A stretch of DNA of 64,000 bases from an uncultured Roseovarius sp. (lineage in GTDB: Bacteria; Pseudomonadota; Alphaproteobacteria; Rhodobacterales; Rhodobacteraceae), in assembly GCA_947499555.1 (NCBI GenBank), contig CANMOU010000001.1, forward strand, positions 248,001-312,000. Direction: 5' to 3'. This document shows positions 8,749 to 17,329 of the stretch, piece by piece. The notes under the pieces were generated by a model. The model had not been told where the DNA came from. It made no database searches and saw nothing but the letters and a program-made list of their open reading frames with translations. A program made the position numbers and the translations under genes. Positions within the stretch are counted from its first letter, which is position 1. The number at the start of each line of letters is the position of its first letter.

Positions 8749-10470
8749 TTACTTGGCATCCGTGCGGACCCAGTCCGCAGCGTTCCAAAGCTCACTGTCC
8801 CAGGTGTTGATGCGCACGCCCCCAAGGCTGTTGGCGCGGGCCGAGACGCGGCCGCGGTCAACGAGCGGCAGAAGCACAAAGCTTTGGACCAGCCGGTCAT
8901 TCATCGCCTTGGCGAGGGCGGCACGTTCATTCATCGGAGCTGTGCTGCGCATCTGGCGGACCAAGGCGTCATATTCGGCGTCGCAGAACCGCGAGATATT
9001 GCTGCCTTGCCATTGGTTTTCAGGTGAGGGAATGCGCGCGCATAGCCAGCTCGACATGTAGGTTTCCGGATCGGTACCATCGAAACTGCCTGCGAACATC
9101 TGCACGTCGGCAAAGAACTTCTGGAATGTATCCGGGTTGCCGGGATCGCCTCCGAAAAACACACTGGCGTCGATATTGCGCAGCTGGGTATCCACGCCGA
9201 TCTCAGCCCACCATTGCTTGATCAGGACCTGAAAATCCTGACGGACCGCATTGGTCGAGGTCTGAAAAATGACGCGCAAGTCGACGCCATCCTTCTCACG
9301 CACCCCGTCACCATTCGTATCCAGCCAACCCGCCGCATCAAGGCGTTCCTTTGCGGCGTCGATATCCTGCATTTTGCAGGCTTCGTTGGCCCTAGAGACA
9401 TAAATGGCGGGGGCAGGCAGCACGTTGCAGGTGACACGGCCAGCCGCGCCATAGCCAATTTCAACCAAAAGGTCGCGGTCGATGGCGAGGCTCAGCGCTT
9501 CGCGAACGGCCGGATCAGTCAGGAATGGATGCGGATGTTCGCGGGTCGACCGCGCAGCGCCGATTGCCTTGGCCGGGTCCGTCAGGTTGAGCACCAGCCG
9601 TTCCACCACGGTGCCAAAGGCCGAGACCACCTTGCCGCGCCCCACGGCCTCCATCCGGGCCAGAACATCCGGGGCGAGTTGCAAATTCCAGGCATAGTCA
9701 AATTCGCCGGTCTCAAGCACGGCGCGTCCCGCCGCCGCCGCATCGCCGCCGCCTTTCATCAACACTTTTGAAAAGGCAGGTTTGGCGGCGTCCCGGTAAT
9801 TCGGATTGGCCAGGAATTGCACCACGTCATTGGGCCGGAAATCTTCCACCACAAAGGGGCCGGTGCCGATAGGGTAGAAATTGGCTTTGGTGCATTCCGG
9901 CGCCCGCGCGCCAAGGCATTCGGTAAATTGAGCTTTTTGCAAGATTGGCGCCTGCGCACCGACAAAGGCCGTGTAGGGGAAAGGTTTTGGCCCGTCGAAG
10001 CGAATCACGACGGTGCGCGCATCGGGCGTTTCGATATCGACAATGCCGCCGTATTTCTCGACCTGCGCACAGCCACCGCCCTCTGCGGTGCAATACTGCC
10101 ACGTAAACCTGACGTCTTCCGAGGTGAAGGGGGTTCCGTCAGACCAGATAAGCCCTTCGCTCAGGCGCCATTCGATCGAGGTCAGATCTTCGGCCACACC
10201 GCCGTTTTCGAGAGAGGGGATTGTGTCGACCAGCCAGGGGACCATCGCGCCGGTCTCATCATAGCGCGCCAATGGCTCCAAAACGAGGCTCGCGGCTTCG
10301 ATGTCTTTGGTGCCGCCCGAGAGATAGGCATTCATGATCGAGGGGGCTTGCCAGTAGAGCAGGTTAAGCTGTCCATCTTTTCCGCGTTCCGCCGATGCGG
10401 GGGCGAAAACCAGGAATGTCGTGCAAAAAAGCGAGGCCGCAAACATACGAAGCCTGAAAAGGCGGTTCAT
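8749..10470 (-). CDS. Peptide-type ABC transporter substrate-binding protein (SBP family 5)
   Basis: A 573-residue periplasmic binding protein. The signal peptide is MNRLFRLRMF...APASA, with cleavage before ERGKDG. The mature protein starts the family-5 fold (LNLLYWQAPSIMNAYLSGG) and includes WSDGTPFTSEDV, a typical family-5 segment. The reading frame continues 50 codons upstream, but these show no signal-like or conserved sequence, and an ATG with GGGGAAA nearby marks the start at 10470. It leads the operon with both permeases. The imported compound may be a peptide, but family-5 proteins also bind opines, sugars and metal chelates. Confidence 0.9.
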   Translation of the reverse strand: MNRLFRLRMFAASLFCTTFLVFAPASAERGKDGQLNLLYWQAPSIMNAYLSGGTKDIEAASLVLEPLARYDETGAMVPWLVDTIPSLENGGVAEDLTSIEWRLSEGLIWSDGTPFTSEDVRFTWQYCTAEGGGCAQVEKYGGIVDIETPDARTVVIRFDGPKPFPYTAFVGAQAPILQKAQFTECLGARAPECTKANFYPIGTGPFVVEDFRPNDVVQFLANPNYRDAAKPAFSKVLMKGGGDAAAAGRAVLETGEFDYAWNLQLAPDVLARMEAVGRGKVVSAFGTVVERLVLNLTDPAKAIGAARSTREHPHPFLTDPAVREALSLAIDRDLLVEIGYGAAGRVTCNVLPAPAIYVSRANEACKMQDIDAAKERLDAAGWLDTNGDGVREKDGVDLRVIFQTSTNAVRQDFQVLIKQWWAEIGVDTQLRNIDASVFFGGDPGNPDTFQKFFADVQMFAGSFDGTDPETYMSSWLCARIPSPENQWQGSNISRFCDAEYDALVRQMRSTAPMNERAALAKAMNDRLVQSFVLLPLVDRGRVSARANSLGGVRINTWDSELWNAADWVRTDAK

Positions 10471-10671
10471 ATCATTTCCCCATTCTTGGGCGCTTGGGAA
10501 CGCCTCTTGAGTTATTGCACGTTTCGTTTCGGCGAGTGGTTGCCGGAAAACGCAGGCACGGGCCGCCACGCAAGCAAGTGGACGGCATAAGCCGCAAGAA
10601 TAGCAAAGACACCAACGCAATCAAGACGTGTGTCAAACCGGATCGGACCGTGAGCTTGAAGAGGGACGGGC

Positions 10672-11217
10672 TTACTTGCCGGCAGGGCCGATGATCATGA
10701 TCATCTGGCGGCCTTCCATCTTTGGCATATTCTCAATCTTGCCAACGCCTTCAACGTCCTCAGCGACGCGTTCCAGAAGATCGCGGCCCAGATCCTGATG
10801 CGCCATTTCACGGCCGCGAAAGCGCAAGGTGATCTTCACCTTGTCGCCATTTTCGAGGAATCGGAACACGTTGCGCATCTTCACGTCATAGTCGTGCGTG
10901 TCGGTGTTGGGCCGGAACTTGACCTCTTTGACCTCGATGACCTTCTGCTTCTTGCGGGCCTCGGATTCGCGTTTTTGCTGTTCGTATTTATATTTGCCGA
11001 AGTCCATGATCTTGCAGACTGGCGGCGTGGCATTGGGAGAGATCTCAACCAGATCAAGGCCTGCATCCTCGGCCATTTCCAAAGCGCGCTCAGAAGAGAC
11101 AACCCCTACATTTTCTCCATCTGCGCCGATGAGACGGATTTCTGGTTCACGGATGCGATCGTTGATACGTGGTCCGGTGTCGCGCGTAGGGGGCGCGTTG
11201 TGGGGTCTGCGGGCTAT
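10672..11217 (-). CDS. infC: Translation initiation factor IF-3, probable AUA start
   Basis: Binds the 30S subunit, keeps it free of 50S and checks the start codon. The N-terminal domain has [16 protein letters not shown], the linker is basic ([16 protein letters not shown]), and the C-terminal domain contains [13 protein letters not shown] and RFRGREMAH, with the end [10 protein letters not shown]. An open frame exists from 11283, but family members begin at ARRPHNAPP, directly after an ATA codon at 11217-11215. That codon has AGAAGGA 8 nt upstream. Starting there gives 181 residues, the usual IF-3 length. E. coli infC uses the rare start AUU, which IF-3 itself represses; the ATA here suggests the same self-control. 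Confidence 0.93.
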   Translation of the reverse strand: MARRPHNAPPTRDTGPRINDRIREPEIRLIGADGENVGVVSSERALEMAEDAGLDLVEISPNATPPVCKIMDFGKYKYEQQKRESEARKKQKVIEVKEVKFRPNTDTHDYDVKMRNVFRFLENGDKVKITLRFRGREMAHQDLGRDLLERVAEDVEGVGKIENMPKMEGRQMIMIIGPAGK

Positions 11218-11420
11218 GGCTTTGGTCCTTCTGATCGTCAGAGCTTGAGGTGGCAACCTAACGCCGCTCAGGGGGCGTTTCAAGCAACAAAATCGGCTGA
11301 TCTGAGCCGATTAACAGAGTTTTTCCCCTTGTCTCTTTTCAAGACATTGCGCATCTGACAGCTACACACACGGCAGCGGCGCATTCCGCGCAGACGCTGT
11401 TTTTTGAGGGGATTAAGACA

Positions 11421-12281
11421 ATGAAAAACCTGCTATGGGTTCTTGTTGCGATCGTAGTGATTGCAGGCGGCTACATGCTGTTTTCGGGCAAGTCGCCGCA
11501 GGAGATCGCCAATGATGTCAGCGAGAACGTGAACGCACCTGAGGCGCTGGAAAGTGCCGCAGATGCCGCTGGCGAAGCGGTGGAAAATGCAACTCAGGCT
11601 GTGACCGAGACCGCGGAAGGCGCGGTTGAGGCGGCGACTGAAGCGGCAAGTGACGCCGCGACGGCAACAGAAGAAGCCGTTGAGGGCGCCGTGGAAGGCG
11701 CGCAGAACCTTGCGGAAGGCGCTGCTGACACCGCCGGCGATGTGGCCGAGGCGGCAGCGGACACTGCGCAAGAGGCTTTGGACACAGCGACCGAAGCGGC
11801 AGAAGGTGCCGCAGATGCGGCTGCAGACACGGCAAACCAGGCTGTTGAGGCCGCCGAAGGTGCGACAGATGCGGCCGCAGACACGGCGACAGAAGCTGCT
11901 GATGCCGCGGCGGACACAGCCGAGGCGGCAGCAGATGCGGCCACCGATACGGCTGCGGAGGCCGCAGATGCCGCAACCGAAACGGCAAGCGAGGCTGCAG
12001 AGGCTGCCACGGGCGAGACCACAGAGACCGCCGCTTTGGACACCAACACCGAAGAGGCCGCATCGGCAGCAGCGGATGCCGCAACCGGGTCCACGCCAGA
12101 CATCCTGGAGCTTTTGACGGTGGACGGGTTTGACCTTGATAAGGTGAGCGAGTTCATCGACGGCACATCACTTGGCGGGCTGGAGAAAACCGGCCTGAAA
12201 GCAAGCCTTCAGGCGGCACAGGACGATCCTGACCTGCTCAAGGGCGCACTGGACGCTGTGAAAGAGGCGCTTGGGCTTTAA
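11421..12281 (+). CDS. Ala/Glu/Thr repeat protein with N-terminal membrane anchor
   Basis: A 286-residue protein in three parts. Residues 1-22 are one membrane helix (LLWVLVAIVVIAGGYML), probably an anchor or signal. Residues ~40-222 are a low-complexity tract built of A, E, D and T in short units such as AADTAxEAADA, with no Lys, Arg or aromatic residue; there is no Lys or Arg between K24 and K241. Residues ~226-286 form a normal-looking helical domain (PDILELLTVDGFDLDKVSEF). The tract should be a long acidic helix, comparable in style to LEA-like or apolipoprotein-like proteins. The reverse-strand open frames across it are composition artefacts. It is divergent from infC. Function unknown. 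Confidence 0.8.
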   Translation: MKNLLWVLVAIVVIAGGYMLFSGKSPQEIANDVSENVNAPEALESAADAAGEAVENATQAVTETAEGAVEAATEAASDAATATEEAVEGAVEGAQNLAEGAADTAGDVAEAAADTAQEALDTATEAAEGAADAAADTANQAVEAAEGATDAAADTATEAADAAADTAEAAADAATDTAAEAADAATETASEAAEAATGETTETAALDTNTEEAASAAADAATGSTPDILELLTVDGFDLDKVSEFIDGTSLGGLEKTGLKASLQAAQDDPDLLKGALDAVKEALGL

Positions 12282-12317
12282 GAAAAGATCGTAAATCCTG
12301 GCAAACCTATCGCATCC

Positions 12318-12363
12318 GGGTCGGACCTCGTGCCTCGGCACAAACGTCCGGCCCGATTTTTTT
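12318..12363 (+). terminator. Strong intrinsic terminator
   Basis: GGGTCGGAC (12318-12326) pairs with GTCCGGCCC (12346-12354, one G-T pair), with an inner stem GTGCC/GGCAC, followed by ATTTTTTT. It ends the Ala/Glu/Thr repeat gene 36 bp after its stop codon. Confidence 0.9.
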
Positions 12364-12491
12364 GGGGCTGGTGGGAAATCGGGGTTTCTAGGTGATTTGG
12401 TTGATGGTGGTTATGCGGACGGAGCTGTCATTGGCAACACAGAATTACTCTGCAATCATTCACGCTATCTAAGTCGCGCCTAGGAGACAAA

Positions 12492-12935
12492 ATGAGGCCG
12501 CACCCGAAATTCAGTAGCTGGGAAATCCCTCGTGAATTTCCTCTATGCAGCTTCATGTTGAAGGCATTGACGATCAATGACGTCACGCGAGATTTCAAGG
12601 CCATCATGGAAAGCGCTGCAGAATTGAAGGCAGCAAACCCTAATCTCTCGTGGCCAGACGGTCTGACCCCAGAAAAGAACCTGATCGATCTCGCTTGGCA
12701 CCAAAAGGAATTCCAATCGAAACGAAGCTTTGCTTGGGTGATTGAAGACCCGAAAGGGTCATATCTCGGGTGCTTGTATGTTTACCCCTCAATTGCTGGT
12801 GAAAATACTGCAGACGTGTATTGGTGGTGGCGCACTGGAATCACTGTCGATACGAGCGACTTTCGGGAATGTTTACTGGATTGGGTATCAAGTGATGATT
12901 GGCCTGAGTTGGATTTCAAGTTGAAGTCGCAATAG
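12492..12935 (+). CDS. GNAT-like N-acetyltransferase
   Basis: 147 residues. The visible marks are the segment WPDGLTPEKNLIDLAWHQKEF followed by FAWVIEDPKGSYLGCLYVYPS, which fits the central beta strands and substrate loop of a small GNAT-like family, and a Trp-rich strand (YWWWRTG). The start ATG has AGGAG 5 nt before it. It stands alone between a terminator and a non-coding repeat block. Base composition is lower in G+C than its neighbours, so it may be acquired. The acceptor is unknown, and the GNAT label rests on recalled family pattern, not a search. Confidence 0.6.
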   Translation: MRPHPKFSSWEIPREFPLCSFMLKALTINDVTRDFKAIMESAAELKAANPNLSWPDGLTPEKNLIDLAWHQKEFQSKRSFAWVIEDPKGSYLGCLYVYPSIAGENTADVYWWWRTGITVDTSDFRECLLDWVSSDDWPELDFKLKSQ

Positions 12936-12945
12936 CTTTTCGCCG

Positions 12946-12972
12946 TCTGCTTTGGGCTCAAAGCCGTCATCA
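12946..12972 (+). repeat. Dispersed intergenic repeat, copy A
   Basis: Begins TCTGCTTTGGGCTCAAAGCC. It matches copies B (13159) and C (19991) at most positions, differing mainly by C/T changes. All three lie outside genes. Confidence 0.6.
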
Positions 12973-13158
12973 TAGACCCCGCGCGGAATCAAGGGCCGGA
13001 GGCCCGCCGCGCGATCGCCAGACCGCCCCCCGGGCTGGCGATTGGTTTGCGTAAGCGCTTTGCTCAAATAACTTCCAGGCTTGGCAGGCATAAAGCGCTC
13101 TGAACTTACGACAGGTCGCCATCCCGCGGTCCGGCCATCGCGCGGCTCTTGGTGTGCT

Positions 13159-13185
13159 TCCGCTTCGGGCTCCAAGCCGCCATTC
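13159..13185 (+). repeat. Dispersed intergenic repeat, copy B
   Basis: Begins TCCGCTTCGGGCTCCAAGCC. Same orientation as copy A 213 bp earlier, in the same gene-free block. Confidence 0.6.
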
Positions 13186-13282
13186 AACCCTTGCGGTGCC
13201 AATGCTGATCCGGAGCTGGCACGGCGCGCCTGAGGCCCTAGTCCCGAGCCATTGGTTTTGTGAACAAAGATACTTTGAAAAC

Positions 13283-14128
13283 TCAGTCCAGAAACGCCTT
13301 TTCGACCACGTATTCCTTGGGATCCGAATTCGCCCCCTCGCGCAGGCCGTAGCCTTCCAGCATTTCCTTGATTTCAAGGTTGAAGGCCAAGTTGCCACAG
13401 ACCATTGCGCGGTCGGTTTCGGGGCTTAGGGGCGCGACGCCGAGATCATCAAATACCTCGCCCGAGCGCATCAGATCGGTGATGCGGCCCATTTTGGGGC
13501 TCTCTTCGCGGGTGGTGGTGGGGTAATAGCGCAGTTTCTCGGCAAAGCCTTCGCCAATCAGTTCGGCCAGCATCTCGTCATTGCGGATGCTGTCAATCAG
13601 CTCCGCGCCATAGGTCAGTTCACCCACTTCGCGGCAGGTATGAGTGATGATGACCTCATCGTAATCCTCATAGGTCTGCGGATCGCGCAAAAGCGAGGCA
13701 AAGGGCGCAAACCCAGTGCCAGTCGCAAAAAGCCAGAGCCGTTTGCCCGGCAGAAGCGCGTCATGCACCAGCGTGCCCACAGGCTTGGGGCGCAGGATGA
13801 TCTGATCGCCGGGTTGGATGTGCTGGAGGCGGGATGTCAGCGGGCCGTCCTGCACCTTGATCGAGTAAAACTCCAACTCGTCATCCCAAGAGGGCGAGGC
13901 AATGGAATAGGCGCGCAGAAGAGGCTTTTCCTTGCCGGTTTTCTCGTCGGCTTGCATGAGGCCAATCATCACAAACTCGCCAGAGCGGAACCGCAGAGAC
14001 GCAGGCCGCGTGGTGCGGAAGGAAAACAGCCGGTCTGTCCAATGCCGGACCTCGGTCACGGTCTGGGCGTCGGGCAGGGTGGGGACTTTGACAGCCTTGG
14101 CTTCGGTCACTTTTACAGTCTCGTTCAT
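13283..14128 (-). CDS. fpr: Ferredoxin/flavodoxin--NADP+ reductase
   Basis: A ~281-residue FAD enzyme moving electrons between NADPH and ferredoxin or flavodoxin. The FAD site is LLRAYSIASPSW (R-x-Y-S), the NADP-binding loop is ATGTGFAPFASLLRD, and the C-terminus ends YVVEKAFLD as in bacterial subclass enzymes of this order. Codons for two in-frame starts lie 6-9 bp upstream; the ATG before NETVKV is preferred because family members begin close to PTLPDAQTVTEV. The gene is 70 bp downstream of the sulfate-assimilation operon on the same strand. That suits a role in supplying reduced ferredoxin to the sulfite reductase. It could also act in oxidative stress, the better-known role of Fpr. Confidence 0.95.
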   Translation of the reverse strand: MNETVKVTEAKAVKVPTLPDAQTVTEVRHWTDRLFSFRTTRPASLRFRSGEFVMIGLMQADEKTGKEKPLLRAYSIASPSWDDELEFYSIKVQDGPLTSRLQHIQPGDQIILRPKPVGTLVHDALLPGKRLWLFATGTGFAPFASLLRDPQTYEDYDEVIITHTCREVGELTYGAELIDSIRNDEMLAELIGEGFAEKLRYYPTTTREESPKMGRITDLMRSGEVFDDLGVAPLSPETDRAMVCGNLAFNLEIKEMLEGYGLREGANSDPKEYVVEKAFLD

Positions 14129-14198
14129 GCGCATCACTTGCCGAGGCGTATAGCCCCGGCATCTCCTCGTATACTTTGATTTAAGTCAGGTGAAGGGG

Positions 14199-14630
14199 TT
14201 ATTCGGCGGCAATGTTGTCCGCTGTGGCTCCCCGCAGGCGCGCCTGGTAATCATGCGCCTGCCAGTCGGCCCGGGCCAGCCATTGGTCTTCAGGCTGACG
14301 TTTGGCCAGATCTTCCGAAATCTCCACCTCGTCAAATCCTGACCGGCGCGCCATGGCATATTGGTCGGCAATCACATGGCCACGGGCCCGCAGACGCCCC
14401 TTGAATCCCATCAGACGCAGTTGCCGCGCGATGGTAAAGCCGCGCCCGTCAGCGAAGCTGGGGAAGTCGACGCGGATCATCGGTGTCTCACCGAGCCGCC
14501 CGGCCAGTTCATTGGGATCGTTGGACGAAGCCAAATCAATGGCCACCCCGGGATGCGCGTCATTGAGCGCGGCGAAATCGCCGTCCCAGTCTTCTTGTGC
14601 AAATCCTGTGTCGGATACGATGATGCTCAT
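14199..14630 (-). CDS. DUF934 protein of the sulfate-assimilation operon
   Basis: 143 residues starting MSIIVSDTGFAQEDW. The central block ETPMIRVDFPSFADGRGFTIARQLR and then LRARGHVIADQYAMARRSGFDEVEI is the DUF934 signature. The family is found next to sulfite/nitrite reductase and APS reductase genes, but its biochemical role is not established; an accessory role in sulfite reduction is commonly inferred from linkage. The ATG overlaps the cysH stop codon as ATGA, with AGGAG 7 nt upstream inside cysH, so translation is coupled. A longer frame upstream is only the overlap with cysH. Confidence 0.88.
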   Translation of the reverse strand: MSIIVSDTGFAQEDWDGDFAALNDAHPGVAIDLASSNDPNELAGRLGETPMIRVDFPSFADGRGFTIARQLRLMGFKGRLRARGHVIADQYAMARRSGFDEVEISEDLAKRQPEDQWLARADWQAHDYQARLRGATADNIAAE

Positions 14631-15373
14631 GCTCTTTCTCCTGTTCTGACGGCTTTTCCGTCCACGAAATGGATGCCGCACTCTGATTTATTGGCTCCGC
14701 GCCAACGGCCTGCGCGGATATCTTCATGTCTCTTCACCGGACTGGTGCAGGGCATGCAGCCGATCGAGGGATAGCCCTGCGCCACGAGCGGATGGCGCGG
14801 AAGACGGTTTTCTTCCATGTAGGTTTGCACATCCTCACGCGTCCAATGTGCGAGCGGGTTGACCTTCATCCGGCCTGTGCTTTCCTCAACCTCGAAGAAA
14901 TCAAGGCTTGTCCGGTCCCCGCCGTGATAACGTTTGCGCCCGGTGATCCAGCCGTCAAAACCCGCCAACGCCCGTTGCAATGGCCGGGTCTTGCGCAAAG
15001 CGCAGCAAGCATCAGTGTCGCGCTTGTGCAGTTGGCCCAGCGGGTCTTCTGTCGAAAGAGCCGATTGCGTGGCGCGGATGATGCGCAGATCGCTCAGGCC
15101 CAGACGCTCGCTCACCTCCTGCTGGTAGACCAGCGTCTCGGCAAAGAGCATCTCGGTATCCAGAAAGATAACCGGCGTGCTGCGGTCGATCACCGAGACC
15201 ATGTGCAAAAGCACCACCGATTCCGCGCCGAAGCTTGACACCAGCGCCAGCTTGCCCGCGTCCGCGTTGCCAAGCGCATGTTCCAGCACAGCGGTGGCCG
15301 AGTGCAGCCGATACCACTCGTTCAGGCTGTTCACCCGAACCGGTAGATCTGTGTTGATCTTACTCTGCAGCAT
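14627..15373 (-). CDS. cysH: Assimilatory adenylyl-sulfate (APS) reductase
   Basis: 248 residues. Reduces APS to sulfite and AMP with thioredoxin. The PP-loop nucleotide site is SSFGAESVVLLHM. The two cysteine pairs CCALRKTRPL and GCMPCTSP mark the [4Fe-4S] type, which uses APS rather than PAPS, and ECGIH near the C-terminus carries the catalytic Cys. The frame is open 37 codons further upstream, but the ATG at 15373 fits the family, has AGAGG before it, and overlaps the end of cysI by 14 bp. The next gene overlaps by 4 bp. It supplies the substrate for the sulfite reductase encoded just before it. Confidence 0.95.
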   Translation of the reverse strand: MLQSKINTDLPVRVNSLNEWYRLHSATAVLEHALGNADAGKLALVSSFGAESVVLLHMVSVIDRSTPVIFLDTEMLFAETLVYQQEVSERLGLSDLRIIRATQSALSTEDPLGQLHKRDTDACCALRKTRPLQRALAGFDGWITGRKRYHGGDRTSLDFFEVEESTGRMKVNPLAHWTREDVQTYMEENRLPRHPLVAQGYPSIGCMPCTSPVKRHEDIRAGRWRGANKSECGIHFVDGKAVRTGERA

Positions 15374-17027
15374 AAGCCTCTGCCTGTTCGTAGAGTGCGG
15401 CCTTGAAGGGTGCCATGCCGACGCGGCGGTAGGTGTCGATAAATGGTTCCTCGGCGCTCGTGCGCAACTCCAGATATGCGTCAACGATCCGTTCGATAGC
15501 CGGGATGATCTCGTCGGCTGAGAAGCCCGGTCCCGTGCGGTCGCCTACGGCGGCGGTCTCGGTGTGATCGCCCCCAAGCGTGATCTGGTAGTTCTCAACT
15601 CCCGCGCGGTCGAGGCCGAGGATGCCGATATGGCCCACATGGTGGTGGCCACAGGCGTTGATGCAGCCCGAGATCTTGATCTTGAGCTCGCCGATCTCAT
15701 GCTCGAGCTTCAGCTCGTCAAAGCGCGTTGCAATCTCTTGCGCAATCGGGATCGAGCGAGCCGTGGCCAATGCGCAATAATCCATGCCCGGGCAGGCGAT
15801 GATGTCGGAAATCAGGCCGATATTCGCCGTGGCCAGACCGTGCTTTTTCAGCTCGGCATGAATGGCGGGCAGGTCGGATTTATGGACATGCGGCAGGATG
15901 ACGTTCTGCTCATGGGAAATGCGCAGTTCATCATTGCCATACTTTTCAGCCAGATCGGCCATCACGCGCATTTGCTCTGCCGTGGCATCGCCCGGTGTTT
16001 CGCCATGGGCCTTCAGGCTGATTTGCACGATGGCATAGCCGGGTGCGCGGTGCTGGGCCAGGTTCACATCCGCCCAGGAGCGGAAGATCGGGTCGGTTTT
16101 ATACGCCGTCTCATAGATCGCTGCGCTCTCGTCGCGGAAAGAGGGCGGCGCGAAGGCGGCTTTGATGTCCTCAAAGAGCTGCACGTCAATGCCGCTGAAG
16201 GTCGGGCGGATTACTTTGAACCGCTCTTCGACGCGCGCGCGGATGTCCTCAATGCCGTGCTCATGCACGGTGATCTTGATGCGGCTCTTGTACTTGTTGT
16301 CGCGGCGGCCCAGCAGGTTCCAGACGCTGACGATGGCTTCCACATAAGGCAGCAAGTCGTCCTGGCTGACAAATTCCGATATGACCTTGCCGATCATCGG
16401 CGTACGGCCCAGGCCACCACCGACGATAACCTTGTAGCCGATCTCGCCATCCCGCTCGACAATTTGCAGGCCGATATCATGTGCCTTGATCACGGCGCGG
16501 TCGTTCGGGCTGCCGGTGACGGCGATTTTGAACTTGCGCGGCAGGAATTGGAATTCCGGGTGGTCTGTGGACCACTGCCGCAGCAGTTCCGCCACAGGGC
16601 GCGGATCAGCAATCTCATCAGCGGCGGCACCGGCAAAATGGTCGGCGGTCACGTTGCGGATCGTGTTGCCGGACGTCTGGATGGCGTGCATGTCCACTTC
16701 GGCCAGCGCGTCCAGCATATCGGGCACATCGCGCAGTTCGGGCCAGTTATACTGAATGTTCTGGCGCGTGGTGAAATGACCATAGCCCTTGTCCCACTTC
16801 TCGGCCAGCAGCGCCAGTTGGCGCATCTTGCGGCTGTCAAGTGTACCATAGGGGATGGCCACGCGCAGCATATAGGCGTGCAGTTGCAGGTAGAGGCCGT
16901 TCATCAGGCGCAGCGGCTTGAATTCATCCTCGGTGAGCGAGCCGTCGATGCGGCGCTCGACCTGGGCACGGAACTGGCGATTGCGTTCTGCTACGAAAGC
17001 GGCGTCGAATTCGGAATAACTATACAT
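15360..17027 (-). CDS. cysI: Sulfite reductase, siroheme and [4Fe-4S] subunit (ferredoxin type)
   Basis: A 555-residue hemoprotein reducing sulfite to sulfide by six electrons. The coupled siroheme/[4Fe-4S] centre needs C-x5-C and C-x3-C, seen as CPGMDYC and CINAC. HHHVGHIG follows the second pair, and the two ferredoxin-like repeats (LRLMNGLYLQLH; YGHFTTRQNIQ) are present. Nitrite reductases share the fold, but the neighbours (cysG, cysH) favour sulfite. It starts directly in the stop codon of the DUF2849 gene (TGATG) and overlaps cysH at its end. No flavoprotein subunit (CysJ) is present, so electrons presumably come from ferredoxin via the nearby fpr product. Confidence 0.95.
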   Translation of the reverse strand: MYSYSEFDAAFVAERNRQFRAQVERRIDGSLTEDEFKPLRLMNGLYLQLHAYMLRVAIPYGTLDSRKMRQLALLAEKWDKGYGHFTTRQNIQYNWPELRDVPDMLDALAEVDMHAIQTSGNTIRNVTADHFAGAAADEIADPRPVAELLRQWSTDHPEFQFLPRKFKIAVTGSPNDRAVIKAHDIGLQIVERDGEIGYKVIVGGGLGRTPMIGKVISEFVSQDDLLPYVEAIVSVWNLLGRRDNKYKSRIKITVHEHGIEDIRARVEERFKVIRPTFSGIDVQLFEDIKAAFAPPSFRDESAAIYETAYKTDPIFRSWADVNLAQHRAPGYAIVQISLKAHGETPGDATAEQMRVMADLAEKYGNDELRISHEQNVILPHVHKSDLPAIHAELKKHGLATANIGLISDIIACPGMDYCALATARSIPIAQEIATRFDELKLEHEIGELKIKISGCINACGHHHVGHIGILGLDRAGVENYQITLGGDHTETAAVGDRTGPGFSADEIIPAIERIVDAYLELRTSAEEPFIDTYRRVGMAPFKAALYEQAEAYAAE

Positions 17028-17329
17028 CAGTTCAGCTCTGCCTGTTTGCCGTGGAAGTAATTGGAAGGCCCGGTGCGCCGGAACTCTTCGCGAAAATGGG
17101 TCGGCTGCGGTCCATCCTCGGACGGCGCGGCATCGGCCAGATAGGCACCGACAACCAGTTCAGGCTGACCTTCGGCCTGCGCAAGGCGCAGATTGGCCAG
17201 ACCTTCTTCTTCAATGAGTTCCGCCTCGGACAGATCGCGGGTCCAGCGGTCATCGGCGGTTTGATAGACCACGTCACCTTCAATCAGCGCGTTCGCAGTG
17301 ACGACTTTGGGGGTAAAGGCGCGGGCCAT
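17027..17329 (-). CDS. DUF2849 protein of the sulfate-assimilation operon
   Basis: Exactly 100 residues: MARAFTPKVVTANALIEGDVVYQT and then RWTRDLSEAELIEEE, the pattern of DUF2849. The family has no proven activity; its constant position between siroheme synthase and sulfite reductase suggests help in assembling or feeding that enzyme. The start is fixed by TAATG, where the cysG stop and this ATG share one base, and the end by TGATG with cysI. Both junctions imply coupled translation. A far longer upstream frame is just the opposite phase of cysG. Confidence 0.88.
   Translation of the reverse strand: MARAFTPKVVTANALIEGDVVYQTADDRWTRDLSEAELIEEEGLANLRLAQAEGQPELVVGAYLADAAPSEDGPQPTHFREEFRRTGPSNYFHGKQAELN

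Larger units (their letters stand above)
12936..13282. other. Gene-free stretch with repeat copies and hairpins
   Basis: I see no credible gene in these ~350 bp. They hold two copies of a 27-bp repeat (12946 and 13159) and two hairpins: GGGCC-GGA-GGCCC at 12993-13005, and ATCGCCAG/CTGGCGAT at 13014-13042 with a C-rich loop. The composition suggests dispersed intergenic repeat elements rather than a decayed gene. Confidence 0.6.

Noticed and set aside
11594-12166. Long Ala/Ser-rich open frames on the reverse strand and in another forward frame
   Set aside because: They arise from the biased codons of the Ala/Glu/Thr repeat gene and have no start signals or domain.
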